Source: Candidatus Margulisiibacteriota bacterium
GTDB lineage: Bacteria; Margulisbacteria; WOR-1; O2-12-FULL-45-9
DNA: 9,386 nt
Assembly: GCA_018814265.1 (NCBI GenBank)
Contig: JAHIZU010000101.1
Location: 1-9,386 of the forward strand
Direction of reading: 5' to 3'
A model generated the notes under the pieces. It had not been told where the DNA came from, made no database searches, and saw only the letters and a list, made by a program, of their open reading frames with translations. Both the position numbers and the translations under genes were made by a program. Positions 6,542 through 9,386 of the stretch are shown piece after piece; position 1 is the stretch's first letter, and every line of letters begins with the position of its first letter.

Positions 6542-7076
6542 ATAAATCTCCTCCTTTGGAATCAATGGCTACGATCGCGGGAAAATTAACAACGTCGAGT
6601 TCCAGGACTGCCTCTGGGCCTAGATCAGGGTAGGCAATAATAGTTGATTTCCTTACGTGTTTAGCTAAGGCGGCGGCAACTCCGCCCGGGACAACCAGGT
6701 AGGCGGCTTTAAACTTTTTCATGGCGGCCACGACTTCTTGTCCGCGACGGCCTTTGCCAATTGTGATCTTGATGCCGGCTTTTAAGAGGGCTGGGGTAAA
6801 TGGGTCCATCCTGGCGGCTGTGGTCGGCCCGATCGAGCCGATGGCAAAGCCCTTCCTGGTTGGCGTGGGTGAGGCGTAATAAAGAATCGCTCCTGCAGGG
6901 TCAAAAGGCGGCCGCTCAGCAAAGATCTTGTGGGCCGCGTCCCGGGCAGTGAAAATTTTTCCGCTGATCAGCACCCGATCCCCTGCCTTGAGCGCCTGAA
7001 CATCTTTGGAATCTATTGGCGTTTCCAGCTTAATCATTCTGGGTTGGCTGGTCTTTTTAGCTTTCTTTTTGGCCAT
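6510..7076 (-). CDS. fumB: fumarate hydratase class I, beta subunit (C-terminal domain type)
   Basis: The beta half of the two-subunit iron-sulfur hydro-lyase, which with the alpha subunit interconverts fumarate and L-malate in the cytosol. It has 188 residues from the ATG at 7074-7076, normal for the subunit. Family motifs: TPI (19-21), TARDAAHK (43-50), YYASPTP (66-72), GSIGPTTAARMD (80-91), the Lys/Gly-rich KGRRG (108-112), VPGGVAAAL (129-137) and PDLGPEAV (150-157), ending in FPAIVAIDSKGGDLF. A lysine-rich N-terminal stretch (MAKKKAKK) precedes the usual start region; an internal ATG at residue 14 has no ribosome site, so the longer form is kept. The ATG shares one base with the alpha-subunit stop (TAATG). 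The gene overlaps the solute-binding protein gene by 32 nt. The family also includes L(+)-tartrate dehydratase (TtdB), which cannot be fully excluded. The symbol denotes the beta subunit, not E. coli FumB. Confidence 0.92.
   Translation of the reverse strand: MAKKKAKKTSQPRMIKLETPIDSKDVQALKAGDRVLISGKIFTARDAAHKIFAERPPFDPAGAILYYASPTPTRKGFAIGSIGPTTAARMDPFTPALLKAGIKITIGKGRRGQEVVAAMKKFKAAYLVVPGGVAAALAKHVRKSTIIAYPDLGPEAVLELDVVNFPAIVAIDSKGGDLFEQGKEQYKI
6548..6557 (-). promoter_or_regulatory. strong Shine-Dalgarno deciding the TTG start of the solute-binding protein
   Basis: AAAGGAGGAG on the minus strand, 6 nt before the TTG at 6541-6539. It lies inside the C-terminal SKGGDLF codons of fumarase beta. 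A more upstream TTG at 6565-6563 would place this motif inside the reading frame and has no ribosome site of its own. Confidence 0.85.
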
Positions 7077-7918
7077 TAGATAACTGCCTCTTTGGAGCGG
7101 TGGGCGTGACATTGAATATTTACTGCCACTGGCAAGCTGGAAATGTGGCAAGGATATTTTTCAATATTGACTGCCAAAGCAGTGGTCCTGCCGCCCAGGC
7201 CCATTGGGCCAATGCCTGTTTTATTAATCTTTTCCAGGATTTCTTTTTCCCACTTGGCAGTATCATGCGCGCTGTTATGCATGCCAACCTGGCGCAAAAG
7301 GGCTTTCTTGGCCAGGGTCGCGACATAATCAAAAGTCCCGCCAATGCCAACGCCAACAATGACCGGCGGGCAGGCGTTTGGCCCGGCTTTTTCCACGGTC
7401 TCTATAATGAAATCTTCGATCTCTGCTGGCAGGGAAGAGGGTTTAAACATTTTGATGACGCTGCAGTTTTCAGCCCCGCCGCCCTTGGTTAAAACCTTGA
7501 TCTTAATGTTCTCTCCAGGCACGATTTCCGTGTGAATAATAGCCGGAGTGTTATCTCCGGTATTTTTGCGGGTCAAAGGATCCCTGACCATTGATTTTCT
7601 TAAATAGCCCTGGTGGTAGCCGCGGCTTACGCCTTCGTTAACTGCTTCCGGCAGCAGCCCCTCGATGATCCGGACATCCTGACCAAGCTCAATAAAGACG
7701 ATGGCCGTGCCTGTGTCCTGGCAGAGCGCCAGTTTGTCACGCCAGGCGATTTTAGCATTATTGATGAGCTGACGAAGGATTTCTCTTCCGGTTGGGGATT
7801 CTTCCTTGCTTAAAGCTTTATTGAGCGCCTCTAGCACATCCTCTGAAAGGTTGGTGTTGGCCTCAATGCACAATTTCTTAACTGTTTCCGTTATCTTTTT
7901 TGCGACAATTTCACGCAT
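7076..7918 (-). CDS. fumA: fumarate hydratase class I, alpha subunit ([4Fe-4S] N-terminal domain type)
   Basis: The alpha half of the oxygen-sensitive class I fumarase, which carries the [4Fe-4S] cluster used to add or remove water between fumarate and malate. The 280 residues fit the family. Three cysteines sit in the family's ligand contexts: Cys66 in LCQDTGTA, Cys183 in ACPPVIVGVGIGGT, and Cys270 in IQCHAHR. Other conserved blocks are NTGDNTPAIIHTEIVPG (119-135), KGGGAENCS (145-153) and GIGPMGLGG (235-243). The ATG at 7916-7918 has AGGA 10 nt upstream. It is the first gene of the minus-strand operon, with a candidate promoter just upstream in the divergent gap, and the beta subunit follows as TAATG. 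A cluster exposed to oxygen damage suggests anaerobic life. Tartrate dehydratase (TtdA) is the main alternative. The symbol denotes the alpha subunit, not the single-chain E. coli FumA. Confidence 0.93.
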   Translation of the reverse strand: MREIVAKKITETVKKLCIEANTNLSEDVLEALNKALSKEESPTGREILRQLINNAKIAWRDKLALCQDTGTAIVFIELGQDVRIIEGLLPEAVNEGVSRGYHQGYLRKSMVRDPLTRKNTGDNTPAIIHTEIVPGENIKIKVLTKGGGAENCSVIKMFKPSSLPAEIEDFIIETVEKAGPNACPPVIVGVGIGGTFDYVATLAKKALLRQVGMHNSAHDTAKWEKEILEKINKTGIGPMGLGGRTTALAVNIEKYPCHISSLPVAVNIQCHAHRSKEAVI

Positions 7919-7944
7919 ATTTAGCTGGTCCTGATACCAGGCAT

Positions 7945-7973
7945 AGATTAGCAGAATTTAGTGAATTTTACAA
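7945..7973 (-). promoter_or_regulatory. candidate promoter of the fumarase operon
   Basis: On the minus strand TTGTAA (7973-7968, 4 of 6 to the -35 consensus) is followed by 17 nt, an extended -10 TG (7953-7952) and TAATCT (7950-7945, only 3 of 6). The predicted start point near 7938 would leave a leader of about 20 nt containing the AGGA ribosome site. The spacing is good but the -10 is weak. Confidence 0.35.
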
Positions 7974-8026
7974 TTCTTTACTGCTGATTTTGAGGAAAAA
8001 CATACAAGTTTTTAGCTTTCTAACAC

Positions 8027-8032
8027 GATAAT
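8027..8032 (+). promoter_or_regulatory. possible -10 box of the unknown exported gene
   Basis: GATAAT matches the -10 consensus at 5 of 6 positions, and a start point near 8039 would give a leader of about 24 nt. No convincing -35 box is found 16-18 nt upstream, so this is weak. Confidence 0.3.
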
Positions 8033-8047
8033 ATAGGTGCGAGACAC

Positions 8048-8054
8048 AAAGGAG
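8048..8054 (+). promoter_or_regulatory. Shine-Dalgarno of the unknown exported gene
   Basis: AAAGGAG lies 8 nt before the ATG at 8063. It fixes the start of a gene that has no recognised homologue and supports it over the antisense frame in the same place. Confidence 0.8.
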
Positions 8055-8062
8055 CTGCGATT

Positions 8063-8890
8063 ATGAGTCAACATGATGACCGCCTAATTAAAATCCTTGG
8101 AGTTTTAGTTTGTTTATGCCTGCTAGCTACAGCTTCTGCCGCAGTAATAATCCCCAATCAGGAGCAAGTTGCCAAACCCGGAGTGTTTTCTATCGCCCAA
8201 AAAACTGACAAGGCGGCTGTGGCAAATTCCAGCCAACCGATTGTATTTGACCCTGTAAAATTCGAATGTGCATTCTCTGAAGAGATCATACTTATTCCTG
8301 TTGAAATAACACTTAGCGCTGATGATGGAGAGAAAGAGGAAATCTTAACAGAAAACAATAGTCTTTTGGTCGGATTTGTTGAAGACGTCTCAGAAGCGGA
8401 CTTAGCTGAGAAACCCGCGGCAAAAACCCCTGCTGCTAGCGCTGATCTAGAGGCGCCGGTCCGGTCCTTGCCTGACGCGCCAATGGTTGAAAACAAACCT
8501 GAGCAGTTGGTCCCAGTCAAAGAACCTGCGCCACAAGTTGAGACCAGGCCGATTGAGCCGCCTGTCCAGGTAGAGGACCGCGAGTTCAAATCTCGGATCA
8601 AAATAGACCCGGATTATCGTCAAGTTGATGAGCAGGTAGAAAAGATAGTAACAGCGCCGACCAATGACAGGGAAACATTAAAAGAAAAAAAATATGAATA
8701 TGTGGACATCCGTAAAGAAGAGCAGTTAGAACAAACTAGGAACGTTGATATCCCAGAGCGAACCGCTCCTATTGACCCCAGCTATTATGATCAGCGGGAA
8801 GTTGTTCCAGAAAACAAAAATGTTATTGATGTGTCGTATCCCGCGCCAGGCCATAAGGAATTACCTCATTATACGACAATCGGCCGCTAA
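8063..8890 (+). CDS. exported acidic, proline-rich protein of unknown function
   Basis: I do not recognise this 275-residue protein. A signal peptide is clear: MSQHDDRLIK, hydrophobic core 11-22, cleavage near ASA (residue 26); if not cleaved, it would be a single N-terminal anchor. Residues 30-110 are moderately hydrophobic with possible beta strands (EEIILIPVEITLS, 73-85). Residues 110-175 are rich in Ala, Pro, Glu and Val and probably disordered. Residues 175-275 are rich in Glu, Asp, Lys and Tyr and carry a loose repeat I-D-P/V-x-Y at 181-185, 237-241 and 255-259. The only cysteines after the signal region are at 69. It starts with a good ribosome site and stands alone on its strand, divergent from the fumarase operon and convergent with ribF, whose stop codon it overlaps (8887-8890). 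A periplasmic linker or envelope-spanning spacer is a guess from composition only. Confidence 0.8.
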   Translation: MSQHDDRLIKILGVLVCLCLLATASAAVIIPNQEQVAKPGVFSIAQKTDKAAVANSSQPIVFDPVKFECAFSEEIILIPVEITLSADDGEKEEILTENNSLLVGFVEDVSEADLAEKPAAKTPAASADLEAPVRSLPDAPMVENKPEQLVPVKEPAPQVETRPIEPPVQVEDREFKSRIKIDPDYRQVDEQVEKIVTAPTNDRETLKEKKYEYVDIRKEEQLEQTRNVDIPERTAPIDPSYYDQREVVPENKNVIDVSYPAPGHKELPHYTTIGR

Positions 8891-9386
8891 AGTTTAACCT
8901 TGTGAATCAAGGCCCTGATCTCTACAGGATTAATTTCTTTTAAAGTGGATAAAATTGGGCTGCCAGAAGAGACGAGATAGCCCGCGTAAGTTCCCCAGGG
9001 AGCAAAAGCCGTATAAAAGGTGTCTTTGGAATCATTCTGATAAAAGATATTCATCGGGATAGAAATAATAACTCCCTTGTCATCATAGTCCTGGCTGCCG
9101 TAAATATCCCCTTCAAAATCAAGGAGATGAACCTCTACCCTTGGATGTTCGTTGTTGGCATAATTGAAAGTGGGGGAAACCCCTATGGCTACAGCTGCCG
9201 GGTATTTTTTATTTTTTATGAACACGTATCCTGCATAAACTCCGTTAGGAGGGACTATGCCGTAATTTATTTTCATGTTGGCGGTAGGGTGTAAAAGTTT
9301 TGTCCCGGCTATCTTTTTCCCGGATTCAACACTTCCGGTCAGGCTGTAGTGTTTTCCAAGCATCTTTTCGGCCTCATCCAGAAGCC
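8887..9386 (-). CDS. ribF: riboflavin kinase domain of a RibF-like protein, 5' end missing
   Basis: This looks like the C-terminal kinase domain of bifunctional RibF (riboflavin kinase/FAD synthetase), which makes FMN and FAD in the cytosol. The frame stays open beyond the window edge, and residues LLDEAEKMLGKHYSLTG match the link that joins the two RibF domains, so the ATG at 9361-9363 is not the true start. Numbered from that Met, the kinase motifs are HPTANM (25-30, Mg/ATP site), VPPNGVYAG (37-45), AIGVSPTF (59-66) and VEVHLLDFEGDIYG (76-89, catalytic Glu77). Two things are odd. The usual Gly-Phe before PTAN is Leu-His here. After DIYG, the normal helical tail with its R-x-E-x-KF pattern is missing and replaced by about 69 unfamiliar residues, including GTYAGYL (124-130), which echoes GVYAGYV (41-47). 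No frameshift explains this by eye. The TAG stop overlaps the stop of the opposing gene. Confidence 0.78.
   Translation of the reverse strand, partial: LLDEAEKMLGKHYSLTGSVESGKKIAGTKLLHPTANMKINYGIVPPNGVYAGYVFIKNKKYPAAVAIGVSPTFNYANNEHPRVEVHLLDFEGDIYGSQDYDDKGVIISIPMNIFYQNDSKDTFYTAFAPWGTYAGYLVSSGSPILSTLKEINPVEIRALIHKVKL

Larger units (their letters stand above)
7919..8062. other. divergent intergenic region between fumA and the unknown exported gene
   Basis: This 144-nt, AT-rich gap is the largest non-coding stretch in the window. It holds the weak fum promoter candidate, a palindrome GAATT-ttac-AATTC (7963-7976) with a further GAATTT at 7954-7959, a GATAAT -10-like box (8027-8032) and the plus-strand ribosome site at 8048-8054. 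No tRNA-like or riboswitch-like fold is evident by eye. Confidence 0.6.

Noticed and set aside
7100..7492. Plus-strand frames of 130, 63 and 61 residues opposite fumarase alpha
   Set aside because: Shadows of a well-supported conserved gene; none shows family-like motifs.
8158..8601. 147-residue antisense frame opposite the unknown exported gene
   Set aside because: Ser/Thr/Gly-rich low-complexity translation without a ribosome site; the plus-strand frame has a signal peptide and AAAGGAG.
1..9386. tRNA, rRNA, CRISPR arrays, insertion sequences or att sites
   Set aside because: Gaps between genes are 144 nt at most; no cloverleaf, spaced repeats, transposase motifs or terminal inverted repeats were found by eye.

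Overview
The window is a compact stretch of about 9.4 kb, almost entirely coding, with eleven protein genes and no RNA genes, mobile elements or CRISPR. Two large outer-membrane beta-barrel genes point to a diderm (Gram-negative-type) bacterium. The oxygen-sensitive two-subunit [4Fe-4S] fumarase suggests an anaerobe or facultative anaerobe. Moderate GC, tight packing, a PorV/PorQ-like protein and many non-standard neighbour combinations fit an uncultivated candidate lineage (Margulisbacteria/Saganbacteria or Elusimicrobia type). That placement is inference from gene style, not shown by any marker here.

Layout. (1) 1-3927, plus strand: the 3' part of a PorV/PorQ-like barrel gene, then a 1018-residue exported protein with a periplasmic N-terminal part and a very large C-terminal barrel. 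(2) 3948-5026, plus strand: ruvC and ruvA, overlapping by ATGA, for Holliday-junction processing; ruvB is not adjacent. A near-consensus sigma-70-type promoter lies across the end of the barrel gene, and its predicted start point falls almost on the ruvC ATG. (3) 7918-5023, minus strand: a five-gene overlapping operon in the order fumarase alpha, fumarase beta, an exported half-length family-5 solute-binding protein, a DUF4911-like small protein and a YqeG-type HAD phosphatase. (4) 8063-8890, plus strand: an exported, acidic, proline-rich protein of unknown function. (5) 8887-9386, minus strand: the 3' end of a ribF-like gene (riboflavin kinase domain) with an unusual tail, running off the window.

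How the genes work together. The two barrel genes probably form one envelope unit; the PorV-like/large-barrel pairing recalls the PorV-SprA pair of type IX secretion, offered as a hypothesis only. ruvC-ruvA is a housekeeping recombination pair. The minus-strand operon mixes central carbon metabolism (fumarate/malate) with genes of unclear relation, and its junctions are so tight that translation is probably coupled throughout. Both convergent junctions share stop codons over 4 nt (TTAG and CTAA), leaving no room for ordinary intergenic terminators. The only sizeable non-coding gap is the 144-nt divergent region 7919-8062, which holds candidate promoters for the fum operon and for the unknown exported protein.

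The least explained items are the half solute-binding protein inside the fumarase operon, the large barrel, the unknown exported protein and the odd RibF tail.
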